Assembly (NCBI GenBank): GCA_018894105.1
Contig: CM032124.1
Location: 47,501-111,500 of the forward strand
From: Jacaranda mimosifolia
Lineage: Eukaryota; Streptophyta; Magnoliopsida; Lamiales; Bignoniaceae
DNA: 64,000 nucleotides
Direction: 5' to 3'
Below, piece by piece: positions 1-10,572 of this stretch. The notes under the pieces were generated by a model. That model saw nothing but the letters and a program-made list of their open reading frames with translations, made no database searches and had not been told where the DNA came from. Within the stretch, counting starts at the first letter, position 1, and every line of letters begins with the position of its first letter. A program made the translations under genes and the position numbers.

Positions 1-1030
1 CGCACGCCTACCAGGTGGTGCCGGGACGTGTGCGCCCATCTATTAGGTAGTGCCGAGATGTGTCCGCACGCCTGCTGAGATGGGTGAGCACATCTTTCGG
101 GTGGTGCCGGGACGTGCGCACAATTCTGCCAGGCGGTGCTGGGATGCGCCCACACACCTGTCGAGACAGGTGTGCACAAGTGCTGGGTAGTGCCGTGACA
201 TGCCGCGGTGTGCGAGCACAACTTTTGGGGGGTGCCGGGATGTGCTAGAACGTGTGCGCACAACTGCCGGGATATACTGGGACATGTGCGCACAACTGTC
301 GGGATGTGCCGGGACGTGCACGCACGCCTACTGGTATGTGCACGCACACCTGCCGAGTAGTGCCGGGACACGCCCGCACACCTATCAGGACAGCTGCGTA
401 CAACTGTCGGGTAGTGCCGAGGCGTGCCCGCACGCCTGCCGGTACGTGTGCGCACAAGTGCTGGGTAGTGCTGAGACGTGTCAGGATGTGTGCGTGCATG
501 CCTGTCGGGATATATTGGGATATGTGCGCACAACTACCGGGATGTGCCCGCACAACTAACGGGATGTGCCCGCACGCCTGTCGGTACGTGTGCGTACACC
601 TGTCGGGTAGTGCCGAGACGTGGTAGGACGTGTGCGCACAACTGCCGGGTAGTGCCGGGACGTGCCCGCACACCTACCTGGACGTGTGCGCACAACTGTC
701 GAGACGTGCCCGCACACTTGCCGACACATGTGTGCACAACTGCCAGGACGTGCCCGCACGCCTACCGGAATGTGTGCGCATAACTGTCGGGTTGTGCCCA
801 CAAGCTTGCCGGGTGGTGCCGGGACATGTGCGCACAACTGTCGGCCTGCGCCGGGACATGCCCGCACACCTGCCGGGATGTGTGGGCGCAACTGCTGGGT
901 TGTGCCGGGACATGCCCGCACACCTATCGGGTGGTGCCGGGACGTGTGCGTCGGCCATCCAGGTGGTGTCGGGACGTGTGCGCCGGCCGTCCGGATGGGT
1001 GCACAAGTCTACCTCGGGCGCCTAACGGCT
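1..1030. repeat. GC-rich minisatellite, 22-bp units
   Basis: A tandem array of about 21-22-bp monomers. Monomers with a GTGTGCGCACAACTG-type core alternate with monomers with a GTGCCCGCACACCTG-type core, and 10-bp half units (GGGTGGTGCC) are inserted at intervals. The best-ordered stretch is roughly 630-830. The core contains the perfect palindrome TGTGCGCACA. The array runs off the left edge and decays after about 1000. All six frames are open over long stretches because the unit is stop-poor; the predicted proteins are repetitive and are not genes. Base composition is strongly unlike the AT-rich DNA that follows. Confidence 0.9.
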
Positions 1031-1264
1031 ACCATCTGTCAGCATGCCGTATGCGTATTCCCACCTTTTGCCCGCACTTATTTGTTTGTCGGAATTGCAA
1101 AGTAGAGGGAAAAAGCCGACTATTATTGATTAACCAGATAATGAAATCGCGGTACATTCGTTCATTCGGTTGTATGTAAACTCAGTTGGACACAAAGATA
1201 CAGTTCTATGAATTTTCAATATTTACTCCTAGTTTTCATCCGATCAGTTTTCTCTATTTTTTCA
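1031..1264. other. Spacer without recognisable gene
   Basis: Transition from the GC-rich minisatellite to AT-rich sequence. I see no coding signal, RNA gene or element terminus here. Confidence 0.5.
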
Positions 1265-1815
1265 TGTATATATTTTCGAGTTGAAATTCAAATTCTATCA
1301 CGCACAAAAAAATCATTTTCTATTTTTTCAAAGATTTTCAATGGTTTTTCCTATTTTTCTTATTTTTTTTATAATTTTTTTGGTATTTTTTAATCAATTA
1401 ATTTGATTAAATATATTTTTTCGAGTTCAAATTCAAATTCCATCCTCACAAAAAAATCATTTTCTATTTTTTCCGAATTTTTCAAGGATTTTTCCTATTT
1501 TTCCTTTATTTTTTATAATTTTTTGGTATTTTTTTATCAATTAATTTGATTAAATATATGTTTTTCGAGTTCAAATTCAAATTCCATTCTCACAAAAAAA
1601 TCATTTTCTATTTTTTCCAAATTTTTCCTTTATTTTTTATAATTTTTTGGTATTTTTTAATCAATTAATTTGATTAAATATATTTTTTTGGAGTTGAAAT
1701 TCAAATTCCATTCTCACAAAAAAAATCATTTTCTATTTTTTCAAAAATTTTCAATGTGTTTTCCTATTTTTCCTTAATTTTTTATAATTTATTTGTATTT
1801 TTTAATTTTAATTAT
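1265..1815. repeat. AT-rich ~145-bp tandem repeat, about four copies
   Basis: Four tandem copies start near 1268, 1410, 1553 and 1677. Each begins with a TTTTTCGAGTTCAAATTC-like segment, followed by CACAAAAAAATCATTTTC, T-rich runs and TCAATTAATTTGATTAAATA. The third copy is shorter by about 20 bp because of an internal deletion. The 61-residue plus-strand ORF over the first copy is low-complexity Phe/Ser and is rejected as a gene. Confidence 0.85.
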
Positions 1816-1939
1816 TAAAAATAATTAAATAAATTATTTTTTGAACTCAAAATAAAAAAATAACTTTATATTTGAATTTATCATAATTTTTTGAGGGTCC
1901 ATGCAAATTTTCGCACTAAAATAATAAAAAAAACTTCAA
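1816..1939. other. AT-rich spacer
   Basis: Low-complexity A/T-rich DNA between the tandem repeat and the LTR-like fragment. No gene seen. Confidence 0.4.
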
Positions 1940-2480
1940 AAATTGAAAAAGTATACTTCATTAGCTTTTCAATGTCTACTGCTGTCACAACTTTTTTTTT
2001 TAAGCCTATTATACGGGGGGGAAGGTGCTTGGAGGGGTGATTGGTTGGGGCCATGTGGGGTTGGCTGGGCGCCCGTCCCTCCTCCCCAAGCACCCTTGGC
2101 GAGTGTTGGCACCAGTACGGTGAGAAACGGCCGGCGGGTTTTCTGGCAGTGAGTCCAAGCATGCACTGCGTGCGAGGGTGATCCGTTGGCAAGGCAAGCT
2201 TGTTGCTTTGAGGGCCGCACCCGTGCCAACACCAGGCCAAGCAACGGTCGATGCACAATAACCCCCCCTTGTAGCGCCCCACCTCCCAACCTCCGTTATC
2301 TTGTGATGGCACTGGTTTGACGATGAATGACAAGCAAGTGGCTCCGAAGGGGAGCCCGAGCGGGCAACGTGCTGCGCTATCTATGTAGAAGCCCTTGGGG
2401 CATCGGGCGTATATGGCAATGCACTGCTCGTGAGGGCAATCCCGCGGCGTGGTGAGCTTGTTCTTAATTTGGTGAGGATT
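1940..2480 (+). mobile_element. Diverged LTR fragment related to the element at 12949-18231
   Basis: Collinear, diverged similarity to the LTRs at 12949 and 16616. Shared landmarks in the same order are TTTCAATGTCTACTG, the run TTTTTTAAGCCTATTATA followed by a G-run, TCCTCCCCA(A/T)GC, and AGCATGCACT followed by TCCGTTGGC. The fragment lacks both LTR termini. It holds several short overlapping ORFs on both strands (1943-2333), which are shadows of GC-rich LTR sequence. The match was made by eye, so the limits are approximate. Confidence 0.55.
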
Positions 2481-2483
2481 TTA

Positions 2484-2580
2484 ATTTGGTTGTTTATCAA
2501 GTCCCTCCCAAGTACCCAAGTACTTAAGTCCCTCCCAACTGCCCAAGTACCTAAGTATCTCCCAAGTACCCAAGTGCTCA
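2484..2580. repeat. Short tandem repeat
   Basis: Three to four imperfect copies of a ~27-bp unit built from AAGTCCCTCCCAA plus GTACCCAAGTACTT-like segments. Confidence 0.7.
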
Positions 2581-2597
2581 AAACTAAAGTATGATAG

Positions 2598-4690
2598 GTC
2601 CCCCCATCTCCCCAACACTATTTATCAACGTTGTTGAATACTTATCACTTGGTTTAGATAATTTATTTCAGCAAAATCAACATCTAAGGTACAATGCTAT
2701 AGGTGCCCATCTTGTTTCTCACCTTGCCTTTATGGATGATAGTTAATTTCACTAATAGCAACAGAGAAGGGCTACATGAAATCATGAAATTTTTGAAACA
2801 TTATGTATTGGCTTTAGGTCGAAAAAATAATTGCTCTAAAAGTGCCTTTATCGTGGATAAAAAAACTATTAGCTTAAAAGTACAGAGGATCCAGCAAGCT
2901 ACTAGATTTGTCCTTAAACTTCTAGCAGTGCTACATTTGGGAGCCCTACCATGTGTGGATAATAAAAAATCAAATTTATTCCTTAACTTGATTGAGAAAA
3001 ATAGTAGTAACGTCACACGGTGGAAAAAGTTTTTACTCTTGCATGGTGGCCACGTGGTGCTGATCAAAAGTGTTCTAAGTTTGATGCCCCTTTATCTATT
3101 TTAGGTCCTAAACCCCATAAAGAATGTCCTTGAGCAGATCAAAAAGAAATTGCAAGGTTTTTTAGGGGTTTGTATAGAGGTCAAAAGAAGTTACATTGGG
3201 CTAAGTGGAACAAAGTGTGTTACCCTACTCAAGAATAAGGATTAGGAATTAAAAAACTGGAAGATATATCGCAACCTTTCAGCTATAAAAATATGGTAGC
3301 GTTTTCACTGTTAGTCCTTGCTCTGGGAAAAATTCATGGCATCAAAATGTAGCTCATGCTTTCATCTGACATGGTAAAAACCTCTCTATTTCATGTCACC
3401 TATTTGGAGGCGCATATGCCAAATTAGAAATGAAGCAGAGAAATTTTGCTATTGGTCCTTGGGGCAGGGAGATGTATTCTTCTGGAATGATAATTGGTAT
3501 GGAAAGCAGGCAATTTAAAACTGTGTAGGAAAGCCATTGGAACCACAGGCTAGTTAGCGCATATTAGCGTGAAAGAATATGGAACACCAAGAAACTATAC
3601 AGGACATACCTCTTGCCATTGCCCGTATGGTTTGCAAAATCCCATTCAACCAAGATGAACAAGATAGATTAATTTGGAAGTTATTTTTGAATGGGGAGTT
3701 TGCCTCTAAAGATATATAGATACAGATTAAAAAATCTAAACCTATTCAGCATCTCCTTGAAGAAATTTGGTGTCCCTAATGTGTTCGTGTGGCGGCTCCT
3801 CAATAATTAGATTTTAGTGGATGTTCACATGCAAGGTAAAAAAGAATCCACCTAGCATCAAAATATGCTTGTTGCAGTCAAATTGAAACCATTCAACATG
3901 TTTTCATTAATGGGCCAAAAATTGTAAAAATATGTGAATATTTTTCCCATTAATTTAATGTTGCTCTTCCAGCCACAACGGTCGCAAGCAAAAATTATAC
4001 TCATCTCATCATTCAAATCCTTGTTTGCTAGTTTGCATGGGTAGAAAGAAATGATGTAAAGCATAGGAGTAGAAAGTTTCATGCAAATAATATCATCTTT
4101 AAAGTAGAGCAACACCTAAAACTTAGATGTCAGGTTGTGGAAAGGGGACATCTCAATAGCTCGAGAAATGGGGTATCTTTCAAAAGAATCTGACCTTCAA
4201 AGTTTATAAAACCTTATGGGAGAAGTCGAGCTAGGGTTGGTACAAGTTGAACTCAGACGGAGCCTCGTGGGGAAATCCAAGTCCTATTAGAGCAGGTGGA
4301 CTCATTTGAGTTGACCAAGGGAATGTAGTGTATGTATTTTATAAATATTTGGGGATTGCAAATAGCATAGAGGTTGTAGTTTCCACCCTGGAGAAAGGGA
4401 TTGACCTATGTTGTAATAAAAATATCTAAAAGGTGTGGATTGAAATGGATGCAGTGATGGCCATCTCAATGGTTGAAAATGGGCAAAATTTTAACTAGCA
4501 ATGGCACCATATCATCGCTTATCTCATATCTTTAGAGAAGCCAACAAAGCGGCTGACTGACTACTGTCAAACAAAGCTTGCAATGAGATGACTGAGAAAC
4601 TCTTTCATGCTAATGAAATTTATGGAGAATTGAAGGGCATCGTCAAGTGTGATAAAATGGCACTCCCATATATTCAAATCACCAAAACAA
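2598..4690 (+). pseudogene. LINE-1 ORF2 remnant (RT palm, zinc region, RNase H)
   Basis: Reading across frames, the protein begins at ISPTLFINVVEYLSLGLDN near 2607. It then reaches the catalytic box as LAFMDD (FADD in the family), so both aspartates are kept but the alanine is changed, and a stop follows at once. The open stretch 2703-3104 continues the palm/thumb region, with CSKSAFIVDKK and the LIKSVLSLMPLYL motif typical of plant L1 ORF2. Broken zinc-binding sequence lies near 3770-3900 (EEIWCP, then CysCys and His remnants). An RNase H-like domain at about 4225-4640 opens with KLNSDGASWGNP, where the D of SDGA is the first catalytic aspartate of the family. Several in-frame stops are present (for example at 3102, 4309 and 4426), so the copy is dead. 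Minus-strand ORFs at 2801-3067 and 3858-4115 are shadows. Confidence 0.85.
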
Positions 4691-4800
4691 AACCCAAATG
4701 ATACTAATTTGTTATTGGGTTGTCAAGGACTCATTGAGGAATTCCTACTTTAGGCTATTAAGTTTAATGGGCTGTTTAATTAAATGCTGGGCAAAATCTT
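2598..4800 (+). mobile_element. LINE-1: 5'-truncated L1-type LINE
   Basis: A non-LTR retrotransposon copy in the plus orientation. It lacks ORF1, endonuclease and the N-terminal part of the reverse transcriptase, and starts at the RT segment normally read as DPLSPALF. It keeps the RT palm C-terminus, a connection region, a zinc-binding segment and an RNase H domain, followed by a short 3' region. 5' truncation is the usual outcome of target-primed reverse transcription, although here it could also be later deletion. The 3' end is abruptly followed by gypsy element G1. No clear poly(A) tail or target-site duplication was found. Confidence 0.85.
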
Positions 4801-4811
4801 TAAGCCACTCA

Positions 4812-6067
4812 ACCACTCGACCCTATCATACTGCGGGGCTCAAATGGGTCGAATGTCAAAATCAACTGAACCCACTACTTCTTTGCGAGGGGTGGGCCAT
4901 ACTATTTCTCTCGGAAAATGGCCTGGGCTAATTTCACGTCATGAGGGTGGCCGTCTAGATTGTGGTCAATCTTGATTTTATTTAGGCATTCTTTCCTCAA
5001 GGGGTGCAGGTTGTGAGGTTGTGCTGGCTGTTGGTTCTAGCTATACGGCATGTCGATTCAGAGTCGTAAAGAGTTGAGCAGAAATTTAGATCGATATTTG
5101 TTCGCTGATGAGCTGCATTAGTTGAGGCATGGTCAGGGTGACCATCTGTTCTAGCTGGGAGCTCTACCCTAGCGCACCAAATTCTTGCAGAGGTCGAGGC
5201 GAGGGAGAGGCAGACCTCTAATTTTCTTGTCTTCCCAAGAGGGCTCACCTGGTGTTAATCGTTTTCAACTTTGGACTCAAGTTTCCCACAAACAGTGCCA
5301 AATAATGAGCGTAAAAGCTGCTTGTAGTTGGATTTAGAGGTAATTAAGAGGAATTGACCTGTTTGGTCGAATGATAGAACTCCAAAAATGGTGGAGCTGA
5401 GTCCTACAATTACGAGCAAACATTAGGCTAGCCAAGATGCCCCTTGACTAAGATATTCTGACGCTCAAGCTAGTATGAGATCAACTAGATATAATAAGCA
5501 ACAGAGTGAGAGGCTTTTTTGTAGAGAATAATGTACCTTAGTGAGGTTGGAAAATGGGGTATTTATAGCCTTCTCCCAGTGAGGGATTTATCTGAGATGC
5601 CCTTAGCATGTAGAGAGGGGTTCTTGTCCTTGCATGAGGGGCTTTAAGTCATCTCCCATGCCTGTACTATCTAGGCATCTGCCTCTCCAAATTTCATGGA
5701 TATAATAGTACACTGTAGGCATGCCCCCTATTTGGTGCGGCATTATGGGTGGCACTAAGGCGGCATACGCCTTTATTGTGGAGACATGTCGCCTGTTAAG
5801 ATATTTAATGCGGTTGAGAGAGGATTTTGCATTAACTCGACCACCCTGGTCGACCATATAGTCGACCTTATTGTGGGTTGGCGATCAATAGAAAAGGCGG
5901 CTGAGCGTTACGGTTTGATGAGTTGAGCATCTGGCTTAGGTCCACGGTCTCTACAAGAGGTCGACTAGATTAGTGACGCGGTTGGGCCCCTAAGGATAAA
6001 ATGGGCTTGGTGCTATATTCTTAGGTCTATAGCTTTTGGGCTGGGCTTCTTGGGTCGTCCCATGTCA
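4812..6067 (-). repeat. G1 3' LTR (left)
   Basis: Matches 8152-9405 base for base over long stretches, such as CTGCGGGG near the start and TATACGGCATGT near 5043. On the minus strand it begins TGACATGGGACG at 6067. A TATA-like box, CTATAAATACCCC on the minus strand, lies at about 5555-5567. The inner limit near 4812 is approximate, because the two copies remain similar for about 16 bp beyond the first plausible TG. ORFs at 4698-4975 (+), 4997-5248 (-) and 5603-5857 (-) are LTR sequence, not genes. Confidence 0.8.
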
Positions 6068-6090
6068 TGATCCCCTTCCCTACTTTTGAA
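6068..6090 (-). other. G1 polypurine tract
   Basis: Directly upstream of the 3' LTR, the minus strand reads AGTAGGGAAGGGGATCA before the LTR start TGACATG. This purine-rich run primes plus-strand DNA synthesis in LTR retrotransposons, and its position fixes the minus polarity of G1. Confidence 0.75.
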
Positions 6091-6375
6091 TTCTGAATAA
6101 GAAGATCGATGAAAAGAATTGGGGAGTAGTTTAGTGAGTGGATACAATGGTCCATCGATGAGGACTAAGCTAGGATGCTACACTCAGAGTTTTGGATTAT
6201 TACTTAAACATGGTAAGGTTGTAGTTGATAAGCTTGTATCGTCGAATTTTATTTGTAGGTCGAGTATTATTCTTTTATCATGAATTTTATTTTTCAGGTG
6301 AGCTAGCTAGGCTACCATTTTTATAGGAGGTGAGAGTTGGGTCTTGGCAATTGTGAGCATCTATCGGAAGGTAGG

Positions 6376-6642
6376 AACACAAAGACACTGAGGACTCAGC
6401 TTGAGTCTTCACAAACCAGGGTCGATGAGCTTAACAAGGATGTCGAGGAGCTCAATAGTCAGCTCAGATTGAAGAATAGTTAGCTGGTCACCACTATCAA
6501 AGAGAAGACCAGAATAGACGAGCTGCTCAATAAGGCCAGGATGGATGCGCAACATGATTATGAGTCTAGTCGGATAGCCAGTCGAAATGCGGCAATCCAA
6601 GAAGCTCAGGCTAAATCTTACAAAATGATCCTTCCAGGATGA
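6376..6642 (+). pseudogene. Antisense coiled-coil ORF fragment in G1
   Basis: On the plus strand, opposite to gag-pro, 89 codons in one frame with a single internal stop encode a strongly heptad-like, charged helix. It includes LESSQTRVDELNKDVEELNS, then KEKTRIDELLNKARMDAQHD, then IASRNAAIQEAQAK, and it ends at a TGA. The frame carries no N-terminal domain. Several Tat-lineage gypsy elements are known to carry an antisense ORF between pol and the 3' LTR, often with a coiled-coil C-terminus. Position and strand here fit that, so I infer a remnant of such an ORF. A captured host-gene piece is the main alternative. The fragment meets the broken protease gene tail-to-tail at about 6643. Confidence 0.6.
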
Positions 6643-8039
6643 TCTCCGATCCCCCAAATTTGACCAGCGGCGTACGGACTAGCTCAAATTTTAATTGTCC
6701 CAAATTCATTCTTTTCAAGGTTGACAAAAATATGATGTTCGCAAAGCTGCTATTGTCGACTAGGATTTTTGTTACATCAAAATTGGCTCTTTCGAGCATT
6801 ACCACCGTGGAGCAGTCTATCTTGTGGTTGACTCCTCTATTCTCCAAATGGTTGAGGTCAGACTCAGTGAAGGAAATTGGTTCTGTGCTGGTTGAGAACT
6901 GGAAAATTATTGCTGATTTAGTTGATTCTAGTCGTCTTTAGGTCTGTTTCCTGGTGGACTTTGAGTCTCCCACAGTAGGAACTCCCACAATCATGTAGAT
7001 GACTCCTCTAATGGGTGGGCGGGGATCTTCGGCAGGTTTCTTTCCTTTATCTTCTTATCTTGGGCTAGCCAACCTTTCTCTATGGGGAGTCCAATCGATT
7101 TTGCCCTCTTCACATTTGGCATGTTCATCAATGTATTGTTTGAGATAGCCCTGCCTAATCAGCCTTCGATCTCATTGTGCAAATTGAAACAGTCTTCTAT
7201 GTCATGCCTTTTTTGCTTGTGGAAATGGCAATACTTCTTTGAATTTTTCATGGCTTCAGCCTCGGTCAGCTTCTTGGACCTTTTAAGAGGTTGTCGTGCT
7301 GGATAGCAAATAGCACCTTCTTCCTCGGGAGGTTAAGCGGAGTATTATCAGAGAAGCATTTAATAGGGGATCGACGACCTTCCCTGTACTGGCGATCGTC
7401 CTTTTCCTTATTTTCTTCTTATCGACCTTAGGATTCTCATACTTCAGCCTGTTCATGTCCTCCTGAGTCATATATCTTTTCGCAAGGTCGACGAGCTCTT
7501 CCATCAACTTGGGCCACTTGTGTACCAACGCGTTGGCACATTCCTGTATCTAAGGCCTAAGAAAAGCATGTTGATCAGGAACTCAATTCGAAGGCTATCA
7601 ATCTTCAGCACTTTCATGTTAAACTTGGTAAAAAAGTCTTTAAAGGATTCTCCTTCATTCTATTTCACTGTGTGTAGATAGGAATATGGGATCTTTGCCT
7701 TCTTTCTGCTCTTAAACTGGTGCAAAAATTTGTTGCATAACTGGTTATATGAGTATATCGATGCCGGCTCCAGCTTAACAAACCAGCCGAATGCTATCTC
7801 CTAAAAGGTTGTCACTAACATCTTAGAGTAGATGTAATTGTTATGCCCATGCAGCTGTATATGTGCTCGAATTGCATCAAATGCTTGTTTGGGTCTGACG
7901 AGCCATCATATTTGGGTAGGCCAGTTGGGACTTTGGCGTTGATGGTGATGCACTCATCGATGATCTCTTGGACGAACGGAGAGTCTCTCTCTCTCTCTTT
8001 GGAACCTTGGTGACCCTCTTGATAGTGATTTTTCTCCAT
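6643..8039 (-). pseudogene. G1 gag-protease remnant
   Basis: On the minus strand the ATG at 8037-8039 opens a frame with PFVQEIIDECITINAKVP and YDGSSDPNKHLMQFEHIY, a form typical of plant gypsy gag (capsid) N-termini. After a frameshift near 7815 the retrotransposon-gag helical region continues to about 7570, with FVKLEPASIYSYNQL and NEGESFKDFFTKFN. A further frame at 7283-7528 holds KRYMTQEDMNRLKYENP. A nucleocapsid-like segment near 7160-7230 reads YCHFHKQKRHDIEDC, resembling the CxxH...H...C knuckles of this group. At 6645-6847 an aspartic-protease segment reads KILVDNSSFANI (active-site D-N-S in place of the usual D-N-G/S) and LVKFGGSEI. The rest of pol is missing. Multiple stops and shifts make it non-functional. 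Confidence 0.75.
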
Positions 8040-8151
8040 GTTTCTCCTTGAGATCTCCTCCAGTTGCCTGTTTAATTGTTGTACTTGGTAGGATACCTTA
8101 TCTCATTCCTCCTTATCAGCTTGGGATGCATTTTTGTACGATTGAGGTCTC
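8040..8151 (-). other. G1 leader between 5' LTR and gag
   Basis: Short region between the right LTR and the gag ATG on the minus strand. I looked for a primer-binding site complementary to common plant primer tRNAs and found none, so it has decayed or been deleted. Confidence 0.45.
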
Positions 8152-9405
8152 GAGCACTCAACCCTATCGCACTGCGGGGTTGAAATGGGTCGAATGCCGT
8201 GATAAACTAAATCCACTACTTCGTCACAAGGGGTGGGTCGGCCCATTTTTCTTGGAAAACGGCCTAGCCTAATTTCACATCTCGAGGGATGCTGTCTGGA
8301 TTTCGATTGATATTGATTTTCTTTAGGTGGTCTCTCCTCAAGGGGTGCGAGTTACGTTGGCTACTAGTTCTGGCTATACGGCATGTTGATTTAGAGCCGC
8401 AGAGAGTTGAGCAAAAATTTAGGTCAATATCTGTTCAGTAATGAGCTGCATTAGTTGGAGTATGGTCAGGGTGACCACCTATTCTGGCTGAGAGCTCGAC
8501 CCTAGTGCGCCAAGTTCTTGCGGAGGTCGACGTAGGGGAAAGGCAGACCTTTGATTTTCTTCTCTTCATGAGGAGGTCGCCTGGTGTTAACCATTTTCAA
8601 TTGTGAACTAAGTCTCCTATAGACAGCACCAAATGATAATGGTAGAAACTGCTTGTAGCTGGATCTAGAGGTAATTTGGAGGAATCAACCTGTCTGGTCA
8701 AGTCATCGAACTCCAAAAGTGGTAGGGCTAAGTCCTACTCACGAGCAAACGTTAAGCTAGTTGAGATGCCCTCAGCTAAGATACTCCGACACTTAAGTTA
8801 GTATGAGATCGACTAGATATGATAAGCAACAAAGTGAGGGCCTTTTTTGTAGAGAATATCATACCTTAGTGAGGTTAAAAAGGGAAGTATTTATAGCCTT
8901 CTCCTAGCGAGGGATTTGTCTGAGATGCCCTTAGCATACAGAGAGGGTTCTTATCCTTGCATGATGAGCTTTAAGTTATCTCCCATTCCTATGCTATTCT
9001 AGGTGTTTGCCTCTCCAGGTTTCATGGACAGAATAGTACACTATAGGCGTGCCCCTTGTCTGGCGCGGCAGCATAGGCAGTATTGGGCCGACATATGCCT
9101 TTAATGTGGAGGCATGCTGCCGGTCAGGATATTTAATACAGCCGACAGAGGATTCTGCACTAACTCGACCTCTTTGGTCAACCTTATTGTGGGTTGGTGA
9201 TCAGTAGAAAAGGTGGTCGAGCATTACGATCGGATGAGTCAAGCATCTAGCTCAAGTCCGCAGCCTGGTCAAATGGCCGCAACTGTGTGATAGGTCGACT
9301 TGGTCGACTGGGGTCGGTGACACAGTTGGGCCCCTAAGAATAAAATAATGTTATATTCTTGGGTTTGTAGCTTTTGGGCTTAGCTTCTTGGGCCATCCCA
9401 TATCA
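8152..9405 (-). repeat. G1 5' LTR (right)
   Basis: Second copy of the 1.25-kb LTR. On the minus strand it begins TGATATGGGATGGCC at 9405, and its TATA-like box lies near 8886-8900. It shows many base differences and small indels from the left copy, so the insertion is not recent. The 74-residue ORF at 8048-8272 spans leader and LTR and is not a gene. Confidence 0.8.
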
Positions 9406-10572
9406 ACTGGCACTTGGTTAAAGCCCTTAGATCACACAATACTACGGGACTTGGTTAATACAGTCTTAGTGATGATCATGGAATAAATCTTACACAGTCG
9501 TGATCTTAAATATCCCAAGTCATAGAATCCTACGAGATAGGGCATCTAAGATTTGGATGACTTGCACTGACGATGGATAATCCAAGGATTAGATGTTGCT
9601 CTGTTCCATGAGCAAACCATATGAGATGTGGGTGCATATTAGTGGGTACTTGCTAGAGAACAAGACACCGGGACCTACCCGGAATCGAACATTAAGATAG
9701 TATCGAGGCTATTAGGGAGCCGACAAATATCTTGCCCTAAGCCTCTTTTATGGAGATAGGAGATGGAAGAATTGTATTTGCATATTACGTATAGAGTTAG
9801 AATGGTTCACCAAAAGAATTCATTTGGCCAATTGTTGCTTCATGGGCTTGAGGTTGGACATCAACCATGGAGATTGGGTACTCTTCAATTAATAGAGATT
9901 AATTGAATTGAGTTGGTTGGTTTAAAGGAGTTTAAACTAACGTGAATATATGATATTCTAAAGTCACAAAGGTTGTGAGCCCATATCCAATGAGCGGTAG
10001 AACCTAATGGGTCACACATAAAAGCCAATTAGATATGAGTGGAATTTTCTAAGTGTTTGAATAATTCCATGGTGGCCGAAAATTGAGGGATTCAGTTTGA
10101 AGCAATTTTTAGTCATTTCGACTTGATCAATTCAATTGTTAAATTGATCTAATTAATTTAAGAAGTTAAATTAAGATCAATTAAATCAAGCCACATGACT
10201 AGTAAATTGATCAAGTTAACTTAAGGAGTTAAGTTTACGAAAACTAGCTTAAAGAGTTAAGTTAGTTAACTTGAAGATTAAGTTAAAGTTTAATTAAACT
10301 AAAGTGTTTAATTTAATTAAATTGAAGAATTGATTTTGGAGGGCGAATTCAAATGAAATGTTCATTTGGAGTAGAATTAAAATTTATTTGGTGGAATTTC
10401 ATATGATGAAATATAGATTCCAGATTAAAATCAAATTCAACATATATTCTCATGTAACTTGCAAAATGCTTGCTAGTTGACATGTTTAGGTGGCGCCTCC
10501 ACCTTGAGGAAGGTGTGATGCCACCTTGACATCACACCATCCTCCCTCTATATATAGATATAGGGGAGCAGC
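9406..10572 (+). repeat. Plus-oriented copia LTR fragment
   Basis: Same 2.2-kb copia LTR family as the solo LTR at 30889, in the same orientation. It lacks about the first 125 bp (lost at the G1 junction) and everything after the TATA region. Landmarks include CCCTTAGATCACACAA near the start, TGTGAGCCCATATCCAATGA near 9974, and TCTATATATAGATATAGGGG at about 10546-10565. It ends where copia A begins. There are no genes; AT-rich filler such as 10130-10330 consists of degenerate TTAATTTAA-type repeats typical of this LTR. Confidence 0.8.

Larger units (their letters stand above)
4812..9405 (-). mobile_element. G1: Ty3/gypsy LTR retrotransposon, pol deleted
   Basis: Two direct repeats of about 1.25 kb (4812-6067 and 8152-9405) flank gag-protease remnants read on the minus strand. 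Element polarity is fixed by a polypurine tract beside the left LTR and by a minus-strand TATA box in both LTRs. The internal part is only about 2.1 kb and lacks RT, RNase H and integrase, so this is a deletion derivative. The antisense ORF at 6376-6642 and the gag style suggest the Tat lineage, which is inference. The left flank is the LINE-1 3' region and the right flank is inside a copia LTR, so the two flanks do not match. I found no target-site duplication. Confidence 0.8.

Noticed and set aside
1..1030. CRISPR-like array
   Set aside because: Units are contiguous with no unique spacers, and the window is plant nuclear DNA.
43..1179. Overlapping ORFs of up to 147 codons on both strands
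   Set aside because: They lie in a 22-bp tandem repeat that happens to lack stops in all frames; the predicted proteins are repetitive and without domains.
8100..8151. Primer-binding site of G1
   Set aside because: No stretch complementary to initiator tRNA-Met or other common primer tRNAs was found next to the LTR.
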